This document shows positions 8,348-18,600 of a stretch of DNA of 64,000 nucleotides, in pieces. The position numbers and the translations under genes were made by a program. The notes beneath the pieces were generated by a model. The model did no database searches, was not told the origin of the DNA, and was given only the letters and a program-made list of their open reading frames with translations. The stretch spans positions 1 to 64,000 of the forward strand of contig JANXBN010000002.1 of NCBI GenBank assembly GCA_025060635.1, written 5' to 3'. The stretch comes from Candidatus Kryptonium sp. (GTDB lineage: Bacteria > Bacteroidota > Ignavibacteria > Kryptoniales > Kryptoniaceae). Every line of letters begins with the position of its first letter. Positions within the stretch are counted from its first letter, which is position 1.

Positions 8348-8917
8348 ATGAAAGAATACTTCAAAAACATATTCGTCGCTCTCTGGACAATTCTTGTTGG
8401 ATTAAGGCTTACATTTAAGCATCTCTTTGTTAGAGCTGTAACAATTCAATATCCAGATGTCAAACTAAAGCTTCCTGAAAGAGCCCGAAATCGGCTTTAT
8501 GTTAACATAGATGATTGCATCGGATGTAGGCAATGCGAAATGGCGTGCCCAGTTGATTGTATAACTATTGAAACTGTCAAAGCGTTGCCAAATGAAGATC
8601 TCGGGGTTACTTCAACTGGAAACAAAAAGAGATTATGGGTGACGAAATTTGATATTGACATAAGCAAATGTTGCTATTGTGGACTTTGTGTTTATCCATG
8701 CCCAACTGAATGTATTTATATGACCGATGTTTATGAATTTTCAGAGTATAACAGACACAATTTGATCTATCACTTCAGTAACTTTACACCAGAGGAAGCC
8801 GAATTAAAGAAAAAGCAAGTTGAACAGTTTGAGATTGAACAGAAGATGAAAAAAGCTGTGAAACCAGCGGAACAAGTTACCGTGAGCAATCCTGGAAATC
8901 CAGAGGAAAAATCTTAA
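8348..8917 (+). CDS. nuoI: NADH-quinone oxidoreductase subunit I
   Basis: Ferredoxin-like subunit carrying two 4Fe-4S clusters (N6a, N6b). Both complete ligand sets are present: CIGCRQCEMACP (second half C-x3-CP) and CCYCGLCVYPCP. An N-terminal amphipathic/hydrophobic segment (FVALWTILVGLRLTFKHLF) anchors it to the membrane arm. At 189 residues it carries a charged, Lys/Glu-rich tail of about 45 residues of no obvious function. Because NuoE, F and G are not encoded here, this subunit could be the electron entry point, as proposed for other eleven-subunit complexes. Confidence 0.95.
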   Translation: MKEYFKNIFVALWTILVGLRLTFKHLFVRAVTIQYPDVKLKLPERARNRLYVNIDDCIGCRQCEMACPVDCITIETVKALPNEDLGVTSTGNKKRLWVTKFDIDISKCCYCGLCVYPCPTECIYMTDVYEFSEYNRHNLIYHFSNFTPEEAELKKKQVEQFEIEQKMKKAVKPAEQVTVSNPGNPEEKS

Positions 8918-8943
8918 ACTTAAAAACAAAGAAGAAGAAAAGT

Positions 8944-9441
8944 ATGAGTTTGTTTGATGTTGCATTTTATATCCTTGCGATCATAACCGTTGGTTCGGCG
9001 ATAATAGTTGTCAGCGCAAGAAGCATAATTTACTCAGCTTTTTCCCTTCTTTTTACATTCTTTGGAGTTGCGGGGCTTTATGTCCTGTTGAATGCTGATT
9101 TCATTGCGGTGACACAAATTTTGATCTATGTTGGAGGAATACTCGTTTTGATAATCTTTGGTGTTATGCTTACTACCAAAGTTTTTGATGTTCCAATCAG
9201 GACTGAAACTTTGCATGTAGGACCTGCGATCGTCATAACAGGAGCTATTATGGGAACACTTGTCGGCGTGATTTTAAAGACAAAATGGTTTGATGTTATG
9301 AATGTTCAGTGGGATGCAACTACGAAGAAGATCGGTGAGAAACTTATGACTGATTTTCTATTGCCTTTTGAAGTTGCCTCAGTTGTCTTGCTTGTGGCTT
9401 TACTCGGTGCGGTTATTATTGCAAGAAAGGAGAAAAGTTAA
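8944..9441 (+). CDS. nuoJ: NADH-quinone oxidoreductase subunit J (operon 1 copy)
   Basis: Membrane-arm subunit, 165 residues, five predicted helices. The conserved pi-bulge helix is seen as FIAVTQILIYVGGILVLIIFGVML, with the conserved Tyr. Its paralogue at 52552-53064 is clearly divergent, so the two are not a recent duplication. Confidence 0.92.
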   Translation: MSLFDVAFYILAIITVGSAIIVVSARSIIYSAFSLLFTFFGVAGLYVLLNADFIAVTQILIYVGGILVLIIFGVMLTTKVFDVPIRTETLHVGPAIVITGAIMGTLVGVILKTKWFDVMNVQWDATTKKIGEKLMTDFLLPFEVASVVLLVALLGAVIIARKEKS

Positions 9442-9461
9442 AAAATAAAGCGGGCTTTGTA

Positions 9462-9794
9462 ATGCAATTGGATCTATCAGCGCTTAAAAATGTTGGACTT
9501 GAGCATTTCTTGATCGTTAGCGCAATCCTATTTTCACTTGGTATTTACGCGGTCGTCACAAGGAAAAATGCAATAATGGTTTTGATGGGAATTGAACTTA
9601 TCTTGAACTCTGCAAATATAAATTTCATCGCTTTTTCAAAATATAGCACAGCTAGCTTAAGTGGTCATCTAGCTGCTATTTTCGTGATAATCCTCGCAGC
9701 AGCAGAGGCAGCAATCGCAATTGCTATCGTCTTAAACATCTACAAAAACTTTCTCACCGTTAACATTGATGAAGTTGATAAATTAAAGCAATAA
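9462..9794 (+). CDS. nuoK: NADH-quinone oxidoreductase subunit K (operon 1 copy)
   Basis: Small antiporter-like (MrpC-like) membrane subunit, 110 residues, three helices. The two functional glutamates are kept: MGIELILNSANIN in helix 2 and AAAEAAIAIAIVL in helix 3. The end LTVNIDEVDKLKQ is typical of the family. AAATAAAGC is placed 10 nt before the ATG, as for nuoA. After its stop comes 337 nt of decayed sequence before nuoL, whereas nuoK and nuoL are 24 nt apart in the second cluster. Confidence 0.94.
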   Translation: MQLDLSALKNVGLEHFLIVSAILFSLGIYAVVTRKNAIMVLMGIELILNSANINFIAFSKYSTASLSGHLAAIFVIILAAAEAAIAIAIVLNIYKNFLTVNIDEVDKLKQ

Positions 9795-9972
9795 TCAGAA
9801 TGAGCATAATGAATTGCTTGAAGGTGCGTGACTATATATTGAGCCAAGATATGCAAATTCAATCCCAGAGCGAAGTCCTTATGAATTTTTTGGCCTAAAG
9901 ATAGCAAATCAAGCATATGGTTCTGCAAGAAAAATCGTTGGATTGTCTCGTAGTTTTATCGGTAAACTATGA
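9793..9972 (+). pseudogene. HEPN-domain (HepT-like) gene remnant
   Basis: In the frame starting at 9793 the translation reads NEHNELLEGA, a TGA at 9829-9831, then LYIEPRYANSIPERSPYEFF and KIANQAYGSARKIVGL, ending at TGA 9970-9972. The YIExRYxNxIP...YEFF...A..A..ARKI pattern is that of the C-terminal half of HEPN-domain proteins, the RNase or toxin half of HEPN/MNT toxin-antitoxin pairs. There is no start codon, the N-terminal half is absent and one in-frame stop is present, so it cannot make a functional protein. Recognition is by eye from family pattern. Confidence 0.6.
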
Positions 9973-9978
9973 GGAGTT

Positions 9979-10135
9979 AATGCAAAGGTTAAGAGAAATA
10001 TCAGCAGAGATCAGAAACAAGTTTAACTTCGCTAAAAAGACATATCTTTTTGGCTCGTTTGCGAGGAAAAATTACATGCCCGAAAGTGAGTTAAAATACA
10101 GGTTTCAAAATAAAAACAAAGTTGATATAGCATGA
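9979..10135 (+). pseudogene. MNT-type nucleotidyltransferase (antitoxin) gene remnant
   Basis: ATG 9979 is preceded by GAGGAG at a good spacing. The product begins MQRLREISAEIRNKF and reaches YLFGSFARKNYMPES, the GSFAR nucleotide-binding motif of minimal nucleotidyltransferases. The catalytic D-x-D that should follow is missing: the frame instead runs through ELKYRFQNKNKVDIA to a TGA at 10133-10135 that overlaps the nuoL start. Only about 52 codons remain of a normal 100 or so. Its position just after the HEPN remnant reproduces the usual HEPN-MNT gene order. It is probably dead, though it may still be translated and couple to nuoL. Confidence 0.55.
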
Positions 10136-12222
10136 GTCAAAATACATTGATTTTGCTTTCAATCCTTGCCTTGCTTTTGCCATTCTTTGGATTTCTTATT
10201 TTGATTTTCTTTGGAAGGCGACTCCCGCGACAGGGCGATGTCATTGGAACCAGTTTTATTTTCGGTTCTCTTGTTTTATCTTTCGTCGTCTTCTTGAATA
10301 AAATACTTTATTTTCACGAACCGATAGAGTGGAAGTTTGAATGGGTTAATTTTGGATTTGTGCAAAATTGGGGTGAGATGAAAATAACGCTTGGGATTTT
10401 AATTGATAATCTTTCTGCGACGATGCTTATTGTGGTTGGTGTTGTAAGTTTTCTAGTCCATGTTTTCTCAATTGGATACATGAAAGGCGATGTGAGGTAT
10501 TCAAGATATTTTGCCTATCTTAATTTCTTCACATTTTCAATGCTTGGGATTGTTTTGACGAACAATTTCTTCACAATGTATGTTTTTTGGGAGCTCGTTG
10601 GTGTTTCTTCATATCTTTTGATTGGACATTGGTATGAGAAAAAATCTGCTTCTGACGCCGCTAAAAAGGCGTTTATTGTCAATAGAGTTGGGGATTTTGG
10701 GTTTTTCGTTGGGATAATGATCATATGGGTAAGTTTGAAGACATTTAATTTTGGTGAAGTTTTCGCTGGGATTGAACAAGGTAAATTATCGGGTGATTTG
10801 TTGACAATTGCTGGTATTCTTGTTTTCATGGGCGCGATTGGTAAGTCCGCGCAATTTCCTCTGCATGTATGGTTGCCAGACGCAATGGAAGGTCCGACAC
10901 CTGTTAGCGCTTTGATTCACGCTGCGACAATGGTTGCAGCTGGCGTGTATCTTACCGCAAGAACATATGCAATGATGAGCGCTGATGCTTTGACCTTCAT
11001 TGCTTATATTGGAGCTATAACAGCATTTATTTCTGCGACGATTGCAATTACTCAAACTGATATAAAAAGAGTTCTTGCTTATTCAACGATTTCACAGCTT
11101 GGATATATGATAATGTCCCTTGGGAGCGGGGCTTATGTTGCGGGGTTTTTCCACCTTGTGACGCATGCCGCTTTCAAAGCGGGTTTGTTCCTTGGCTCTG
11201 GCTCGGTCATTCATGCGATGCATCACGCTTTGCACAAAGTTCATGATCATCATACCGATCCGCAAGACATACGAAATATGGGCGGGCTTAAGAAGAAGAT
11301 GCCAATAACTTATTACACATTTTTAATTTACACGCTTGCGATTTCGGGAATTCCTTTGACATCTGGATTTTTGAGCAAGGATTCAATTCTTGCAGGCGCT
11401 TTTGCGTTTGGGAAATTAAGTGGTCATATATTGATACCGTTGATTGGGTTCTTAGTTGCTGGGCTTACAGCATTTTATATGTTTAGATTGTTGATACTTA
11501 CATTTCACGGTGAACCAAAGCGAAAAGATGTTTTTGAACATATTCATGAGTCACCAAAGGTCATGACTGTTCCGCTTGTGATATTTGCTATTTTATCACT
11601 TTGGTTCATTTTCGGGCCGAATCCATTTGATGCTTCTACTACTTGGATAGAGAAAAACATCCACAAGCCAAAGAGTGTTGTCCCAGTTGAGCAACAATAT
11701 AAATTTAATCTTCCTGTTAAAATTGAACATGGCGTTGCGATAACAGAGTATGAGCACGCTTTGCATGAGGCACATGTTCCGGCGATGTTAATTTCGCTTG
11801 GAATGGCCGGACTTGGGATTTTGTTTGCCTTCCTAACTTATCAATGGAAGAAGATTGACGCTGAAAAAGTTGCAAATAGCGTAAAACCTGTATACACATT
11901 TTTGAAAAACAAGTGGTATTTTGACGAGCTTTATCAAAATACATTTGTCCTTGCTACGCTTGGGATCTCAAGATTTGCGAAGTGGTTTGACTTGAAGGTT
12001 ATTGATGGAATAGTTGATGGTTCGGCTCATTTGACGAAGTTATGGTCGTTTTCGGTTGGAAAGTTTGATTGGAACATAATTGATGGGCTTGTTAACTTAC
12101 TTGCTTACATAACTGGATTTTTCGGATATGTTGCGAGGTTTTTGCAAAACGGCAAGGTCCAAACCTATATAGTTTATGTCATATTTGCCGTGATAATTTT
12201 GTTTTACATTTTCGTTGGATAA
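10132..12222 (+). CDS. nuoL: NADH-quinone oxidoreductase subunit L (operon 1 copy)
   Basis: Distal antiporter-like pumping subunit, 696 residues. Key pump residues are present: the helix-5 glutamate in FWELVGVSSYLLIG, the lysine in GAIGKSAQFPLHVWLPDAMEG, and the PTPVSALIHAATMVAAGVYL helix. A His-rich loop (HAMHHALHKVHDHHTDPQ) and a long C-terminal extension of about 90 residues complete the family layout, including the lateral helix. The start ATG 10132 overlaps the stop of the upstream nucleotidyltransferase remnant. Confidence 0.95.
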   Translation: MSQNTLILLSILALLLPFFGFLILIFFGRRLPRQGDVIGTSFIFGSLVLSFVVFLNKILYFHEPIEWKFEWVNFGFVQNWGEMKITLGILIDNLSATMLIVVGVVSFLVHVFSIGYMKGDVRYSRYFAYLNFFTFSMLGIVLTNNFFTMYVFWELVGVSSYLLIGHWYEKKSASDAAKKAFIVNRVGDFGFFVGIMIIWVSLKTFNFGEVFAGIEQGKLSGDLLTIAGILVFMGAIGKSAQFPLHVWLPDAMEGPTPVSALIHAATMVAAGVYLTARTYAMMSADALTFIAYIGAITAFISATIAITQTDIKRVLAYSTISQLGYMIMSLGSGAYVAGFFHLVTHAAFKAGLFLGSGSVIHAMHHALHKVHDHHTDPQDIRNMGGLKKKMPITYYTFLIYTLAISGIPLTSGFLSKDSILAGAFAFGKLSGHILIPLIGFLVAGLTAFYMFRLLILTFHGEPKRKDVFEHIHESPKVMTVPLVIFAILSLWFIFGPNPFDASTTWIEKNIHKPKSVVPVEQQYKFNLPVKIEHGVAITEYEHALHEAHVPAMLISLGMAGLGILFAFLTYQWKKIDAEKVANSVKPVYTFLKNKWYFDELYQNTFVLATLGISRFAKWFDLKVIDGIVDGSAHLTKLWSFSVGKFDWNIIDGLVNLLAYITGFFGYVARFLQNGKVQTYIVYVIFAVIILFYIFVG

Positions 12223-12387
12223 ATTTTGCTGATTTTTGGAAACATCGCAAAATGAAGCTGTTGCAGTTATTTCGTTGAAATTGAGAGAGATTCTAAAAAT
12301 GAGTTTGTGATGTCAAAAAGCGTGCTAAGGTTTATCGTGCTCTTTCTCAAAAAGAATTCAAAACAAAAATAAAGCAAGGAAGAATAA
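12223..12387 (+). other. 165-nt nuoL-nuoM spacer without recognisable gene
   Basis: No reading frame of gene length and no convincing terminator or promoter are visible. A weak inverted repeat (TGAGAGAGA near 12282 and TCTTTCTCA near 12342) could form a hairpin. Short open stretches in two frames look like protein remnants but match nothing I recognise. The equivalent spacer in cluster 2 is 25 nt. Confidence 0.4.
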
Positions 12388-13992
12388 ATGCAAATACTTG
12401 GAATCGGAATTTTAACTTGGATTGTGTTCTTGCCGATCCTTGGGATGATATTAGTCCTTCTCGTTCCAAGAGGGCGAGAAACATTGATAAAATGGATTTC
12501 TGTTGTCACGACAGGTCTTCAGGTTATACTTGCAGTTGTTTTGCTTTTAAATTACAGATTTGATCTTGCTGGCGTAAATACGCTTGAAGGATTTCAATTT
12601 GTAGAGAAATACAGATGGATTGATGTTTCTGGAGTTGCGTGGTTTGGAAGAATTGTGATTGAGTATTTCCTTGGGGTTGATGGATTAAGCATGCCGATGG
12701 TTGTCCTTACTGCTTTGATATCATTTCTCGGTGCAATAGCGTCGTGGGAATTGCCAAAGACGAAAGGTTATTATGCGCTTTATCTTCTGCTTGACACTGG
12801 AATGATGGGTGTTTTTGTCGCTCTTGATTTCTTCTTGTTCTACATCTTTTGGGAAGTAATGCTTTTGCCAATGTATTTCCTTATAGGAATATGGGGTGGT
12901 CCAAGAAGGGAATACGCTGCGATAAAGTTCTTCATCTATACTTTGCTTGGTAGCGTTTTAATGTTGCTTGTTATGATCGGATTGTATTTCAGCACAAGTA
13001 TAATTGATCCTGTCACTGGCGAGAAGATCCATACCTTTAACATGCTTGCAATGATGGATCCAAGAAATTATGAACCTGGTTCAATCTTTTCTGGTTTGCA
13101 CACAACTTGGAGATACATTGCATATATTGCCTTGTTCATTGGCTTTGCAATAAAAGTTCCAATTGTTCCATTTCATACTTGGCTTCCCGATGCCCATGTT
13201 GAAGCTCCAACTCCGATAAGTGTAATTCTTGCAGGTATACTTTTGAAGATGGGAACATACGGAATGTTGAGGATAAGTTTCCCGATATTTCCAGATGGAA
13301 TGATAAAGTATGCGCTTCCTATGGCTATACTTGGATTCATAAATATCGTTTATGGAGCTCTTGCGGCTATGGCTCAAGAAGATTTCAAAAAGCTCATTGC
13401 ATATTCAAGTATAAGCCATATGGGGTATGTTGTGCTTGGGATGGCTGCACTTAACACGCAAGGTGTCACAGGCGCAATAATGCAAATGTTTAATCATGGA
13501 ACAATCACGGCGATGTTGTTCTTAATAGTTGGGGTGCTTTATGATAGAGCTCACACGAGAGGACTTAATGAATTTGGTGGGCTTGCAAATCAAATGCCGA
13601 AATATTTTGGAATTGTGATAATAGCTTTCTTTGCTGCGCTTGGACTTCCGGGATTAAGTGGCTTCATAAGTGAAGCTTTTGTGTTTCTTGGTGCATTCCA
13701 AACTTATAGATGGATTGCGATTTTCTCCGCAACAGGTGTGATAATAACTGCTGGTTATATACTTTGGACAACCCAACGACTTTTCTTTGGACAATTGCCC
13801 GAAAGATGGAAAAACCTGCCTGATATCAACGCTCGTGAGCTTGTAACGCTTGTTCCGCTTGCAATTATAGTTATTTTCCTTGGTGTTTATCCAAGCCCAT
13901 TGATCAAGTTAATGAATACATCGGTTAATCACCTTGTAAGATTTGTCTCGGAGATGGGTCAAGCAGGAATGCAACTTGGAATTATGCCGTGA
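12388..13992 (+). CDS. nuoM: NADH-quinone oxidoreductase subunit M (operon 1 copy)
   Basis: Middle antiporter-like pump subunit, 534 residues, about 14 helices. It retains the glutamate in FWEVMLLPMYFLIGIWGG, the lysines in FAIKVPIVPFHTWLPDAHVEAP (first part) and LLKMGTYGMLR, and the AYSSISHMGYVVLG helix. An insertion near residues 205-235 (DPVTGEKIHTFNMLAMMD) faces outside the membrane. AAATAAAGC lies 12 nt before the ATG. Confidence 0.95.
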   Translation: MQILGIGILTWIVFLPILGMILVLLVPRGRETLIKWISVVTTGLQVILAVVLLLNYRFDLAGVNTLEGFQFVEKYRWIDVSGVAWFGRIVIEYFLGVDGLSMPMVVLTALISFLGAIASWELPKTKGYYALYLLLDTGMMGVFVALDFFLFYIFWEVMLLPMYFLIGIWGGPRREYAAIKFFIYTLLGSVLMLLVMIGLYFSTSIIDPVTGEKIHTFNMLAMMDPRNYEPGSIFSGLHTTWRYIAYIALFIGFAIKVPIVPFHTWLPDAHVEAPTPISVILAGILLKMGTYGMLRISFPIFPDGMIKYALPMAILGFINIVYGALAAMAQEDFKKLIAYSSISHMGYVVLGMAALNTQGVTGAIMQMFNHGTITAMLFLIVGVLYDRAHTRGLNEFGGLANQMPKYFGIVIIAFFAALGLPGLSGFISEAFVFLGAFQTYRWIAIFSATGVIITAGYILWTTQRLFFGQLPERWKNLPDINARELVTLVPLAIIVIFLGVYPSPLIKLMNTSVNHLVRFVSEMGQAGMQLGIMP

Positions 13993-14014
13993 AAACTAAA
14001 ATGGTAAAATCAAA

Positions 14015-15532
14015 ATGAATGGCTCATTTGTAATAGAATTAACACAATCGTTAAAAAACTTTATACCTGAAATCGTTTTAACTGTGACACTTGCGCTCGT
14101 GATATTGTTTGATCTGATATTTGGAAGGAAGATAAAAAACATCGGAGCTTTTACCACGCTTGCAGGATTAGTTGTTGCTTTATACTTTACCATTTTGCAA
14201 TACGGAGGCAGCTACCAGATTTTCAGAGGGATGTTCGTTGTTGATCCGTATTCAACCTTTTTCAAGTTCATATTTATAATTTCAGCGATTATCATCGTTA
14301 TATTTTCTATGCAGTCATATGAGCTGAGGGAAACATCTGCAAGGCGGAGGACTGGTGAATACTACTTTTTGATTTTATCTTTAACGCTTGGTGCATTCTT
14401 AATGGCTGGCTCTGTTAACTTAATTATGATGTATCTTTCGCTTGAGCTTGTGAGTATTAGCTCTTATGTGCTTGCTGGTTATATCAAGGAATCGGAGCGT
14501 TCAAGCGAAGCATCAATGAAATATGTTATTTATGGTGCCTTATCCTCTGGGTTGATGATCTATGGAATTTCGCTTATCTATGGATTAACGGGAGAACTTA
14601 ATATATATGCTGTAAATGCTTCGCTTTTAACGAATGGTTATAGTCCGATTGTTCTTTTGATTTCTTTGATATTGATGCTTGCTGGTTTCGGATATAAAAT
14701 TTCTGCTGTTCCATTTCACTATTGGACGCCTGATGTTTATGAGGGAGCGCCGATAACTGTAACTGCTTTTCTTTCTGTCAGCTCAAAAGCTGCTGGCTTT
14801 GCGATGCTTGCGAGATTTTTAAAGACAACATTCATAGATCGCACCGCGACTCTTGGAATTGAAGGAGCTTGGGTGATAATTCAAGGATTGCCTTGGACGG
14901 AGATAATAGCTGTTTTATCTGCATTGACAATGACAGTTGGCAACATTATTGCCATATGGCAAAATAACTTGAAACGAATGCTTGCATATTCAAGTATTGC
15001 ACATGCTGGTTATATACTTATGGGTGCGGTCGTAGCTCAAAATTATGGAATTTCAGCAATGTTGATTTATTTTCTTGCTTATCTATTGATGAACCTTGGG
15101 GCTTTTTACTGTGTTATGCTCGTCGCTGAAAAGACCGGGAGCGAAGATATTGAGGTCTACAAGGGACTTGGTTATCGTGCGCCATTTCTTGGAATTGTTT
15201 TAACGATTTTCCTTGTCTCGCTTACAGGGATACCACCGACATTTGGATTTATTGGAAAACTTTATGTTTTCGCAGCTTTGATAAATGCGAAAGTGATATG
15301 GCTTGCAATAGTTGGCGTTATTAATAGCGTTATATCCCTTTATTACTATATTCGCGTTGTCAGAAATATGTTTTTAAGAGATCCTGAAGTTGAAAAAAGT
15401 CCGATTAGTTTTTCACCTGCTCACATTTTGGTAATGCTTATTCTTGTGATACCGACATTGCTACTTGGTGTTTATTTCGCTCCAATCGTTGACCTTGCGC
15501 AAGGCTCAGTTGCGATGTTTGGTTTGAAGTGA
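14015..15532 (+). CDS. nuoN: NADH-quinone oxidoreductase subunit N (operon 1 copy)
   Basis: Proximal antiporter-like pump subunit, 505 residues. Conserved elements: YLSLELVSISSYVLAGY with the key glutamate, GYKISAVPFHYWTPDVYEGAP with the helix-7 lysine, SSKAAGF with the helix-8 lysine, and AYSSIAHAGYILMG. It is the last gene of the operon; a promoter-like sequence for the next gene follows about 25 nt after its stop. Confidence 0.95.
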   Translation: MNGSFVIELTQSLKNFIPEIVLTVTLALVILFDLIFGRKIKNIGAFTTLAGLVVALYFTILQYGGSYQIFRGMFVVDPYSTFFKFIFIISAIIIVIFSMQSYELRETSARRRTGEYYFLILSLTLGAFLMAGSVNLIMMYLSLELVSISSYVLAGYIKESERSSEASMKYVIYGALSSGLMIYGISLIYGLTGELNIYAVNASLLTNGYSPIVLLISLILMLAGFGYKISAVPFHYWTPDVYEGAPITVTAFLSVSSKAAGFAMLARFLKTTFIDRTATLGIEGAWVIIQGLPWTEIIAVLSALTMTVGNIIAIWQNNLKRMLAYSSIAHAGYILMGAVVAQNYGISAMLIYFLAYLLMNLGAFYCVMLVAEKTGSEDIEVYKGLGYRAPFLGIVLTIFLVSLTGIPPTFGFIGKLYVFAALINAKVIWLAIVGVINSVISLYYYIRVVRNMFLRDPEVEKSPISFSPAHILVMLILVIPTLLLGVYFAPIVDLAQGSVAMFGLK

Positions 15533-15557
15533 TAACGAAATTTTAACTTGTGTTTAA

Positions 15558-15588
15558 TTGAAAATTTAAATTTATTTCTTTAATTTAA
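15558..15588 (+). promoter_or_regulatory. Predicted promoter of the TonB-dependent receptor gene at 15637
   Basis: TTG 15558-15560, a 20-nt spacer and TAATTTAA 15581-15588 fit the TTG-N20-TAnnTT pattern seen several times in the window. The last base of the -7 element deviates from TAnnTTTG. Confidence 0.35.
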
Positions 15589-15636
15589 TGATGAAAGATC
15601 ACGCCGATTTAAAAACAAAAATCGGAAACCAAAAGG

Positions 15637-18600
15637 ATGAAACAAATTATATTATTCCTCGGATTAACCCTTCTTATTACCTCATTTCTTTGGGGACAAG
15701 GTGTTACGACTGCAAGTATAAGTGGAATCGTAACTACTCAAGCAGGTGAACCTCTTCCAGGAGCAAATATAGTTGCGGTTCACGAACCAAGTGGAACGGT
15801 TTACGGAGCGATTTCAAGAATTGATGGTAGGTATAATCTCGTTGGTTTGAGAGTTGGCGGTCCTTATACGATTACCGTTTCATATGTCGGATATGCTCAG
15901 CAAAAGGTTGAAAATGTCATTCTCGCTCTTGGGCAAAATCTTGAACTTAATTTCCGACTCGCTGAGCAAGCAGTTCAACTTGGTGAAGTTGAAGTTATCG
16001 GTGAAAGAGCTGGAATTATTAATGCTGCAAGAACTGGACCAGCAACAAATGTTTTAAGGCAACAAATTGATGTCCTTCCGACGATCTCAAGAAGTTTTCA
16101 GGACTATTACAAACTTTCGCCCTATTTTGTCGGATATAGCGCTGCTGGTAGAAATAACCGCTACAACAATATCCAAATTGACGGTGCAAACTATAACGAT
16201 TTATTCGGCCTTGGTGGAACTGGCGCGCCAGCTGGACAAGCAAATGTCACCCCGATAAGCTTGGAAGCAATTGAAGAATTTCAGATTGTAATTGCTCCTT
16301 ATGATGTTCGTCAAAGTGGATTCACAGGTGGTGGTGTTAATGTAATTACAAGAAGTGGAACGAACAGGTTTTCTGGATCTGCTTTCTACTATGGTAGAAA
16401 CCAAAACTTCATTGGCAGAAGCCCTGATACTTTGAGAAGGAAATATCCAGATTTTACTGATTATCAAACAGGTTTTAGAATTGGGGGTCCTATTTTAAGA
16501 AATAAAATCTTCTTTTTCGTTAACGGAGAACTTACAAGATATTCTTCGCCGTTGAACCGAGTATTTGGTGCGCCGACAATAGGAACAAATATCTTTACAG
16601 TTTCACCAGATAGTGTTAGGATATTCCGCGAGGCTTTGAAATCACGCTATGGTTACGAAACTGGTTCTTTTGAAGCATTAAAGTTTCAAAGACATAGCAA
16701 TAAGCTATTCGTAAAGCTTGATTTCAACCTTGCCCAAAATCATCGCTTGACGATAAGACATAGTTATCTTGATGCTTTTGATGATAATCCTCCGTCAACA
16801 TCTGGGATACCTGCTCCTAGTGTTGCAACTATATATGCTGAGAATACAAGGTATGCAATAAGAAATAGGACAAATTCAACCGTCCTTCAGTTGAGAAGCT
16901 TATTTGGAAATAATATCGCAAATGAGTTCATAGTTGGATATACCTATATCCACGACGATCCAGAATATTATGGTCAGGCATTTCCATATGTTAGCGTTAG
17001 AACCACAGATGCTCAAGGCAGAACATACAATCTCGCCGCTGGTTCTGAGAAATTCCGTATGGCAAATGAACTAAAACAGAGATCAATTGAGATAACAAAT
17101 AACTTGACATTTTTCGTTGGTGGTGGACATGCGATCACTATTGGAACACATAACGAGATATTCTCGTTTAGCAACTTATTTATCCGTGATTTCTTTGGTG
17201 CATATCATTGGAATTCGCTTGCTGATTTTCTTGCTGGAAGAAAGGCAGCTCAGTATGAATTAACATATTCAAATATACCTGGCAATCCACAACCTGTGGC
17301 GAAGTGGAAAGCCATCAAATATGGTGTTTATGTCCAAGATGAATGGACTGTTAGACCTGGCTTGAGATTGACTTACGGGCTCAGACTTGATGTACCAACA
17401 TTCCCAGATAAACCAGCTTATAATCCAAGTGTTGATTCAACATTTAAACCACTTGGATATGATATATCAACAGACAAAGTGCCAAAATATCAACTTATGT
17501 GGGGTCCGAGATTAGGAATTAACTGGGATGTACTAGGTGATAAGACGCTTCAATTGCGAGGTGGAGTTGGGTTGTTCACAGGGCGTGTTCCATATGTTTG
17601 GATTTCAAATCAATACTCAAATACAGGAGTAGAATTTGGAAGATTGTTCTTAACTGGAGCAGCTGTTCCTGACTTCGTTCCTGATCCATATAATCCGCCA
17701 AGAGGAGGCACACCAGTTGCTACAACCGAGATCAATGTGACATCTCCAAATTACAAACTTCCTCAAGTTTGGAGAGCAAGTATAGGTATTGATAAAACAC
17801 TTTTCTTTGGTTTCATCGGAAGCATTGAAGCTCAATACACAAAAACTGTTAACGATATCTTGTATCAAGATATCAACTTAATACCTCAAGGTTATCTTGC
17901 TGACGGAAGACCAATTTATGGACGTTGGAATTATGCTACGAGAAGATGGGATATACAAAGACGCAACACCAGATTTACACATGTTATTCTGTTAACTAAT
18001 ACTACCAAGGGATACGCATACAATATCGTATTCCAGCTTGAAAGACCTGCCATAAGAGATGGTTTCTATGCAAAGTTTGCCTATAACTATGGTGTATCCA
18101 AAGATTTGAATAGCGGAACTGCTTCTATCGCGCTTTCACAGTGGAGATTTAATCATGTCATAGATCCGAACAATCCATCTCTTGCATTCTCTTCATTTGA
18201 CTATAGACATAGAATTCTTACTGCATTATCATATAGACAGGAAATCTTCGCTGGGATTGCTGTCACGCTTGGTTTATTCTATAACGGTTTGTCAGGTCAA
18301 CCATATTCATGGGTATATAGCGGTGATGTGAATGGCGATGGTCAAGTTGAAAATGACCTTGTTTATATCCCGAAAGATAGAAACGATATTATACTTGTTG
18401 ACGCTGCTGGAAATAACTTACCTTACACAAATGTTGCCTATGATCAGTTGAACGCGTTTATAGAAAGCGATCCATATTTGAGCAAGAATCGTGGTAAGTT
18501 CGCCGAAAGGATGGCTGCGCGTGGACCTTGGTCGCATCAAGTTGATGCGAGATTAGCGATTGAAATACCAACGATTTATGGACAAAAACTTGAAATAACA

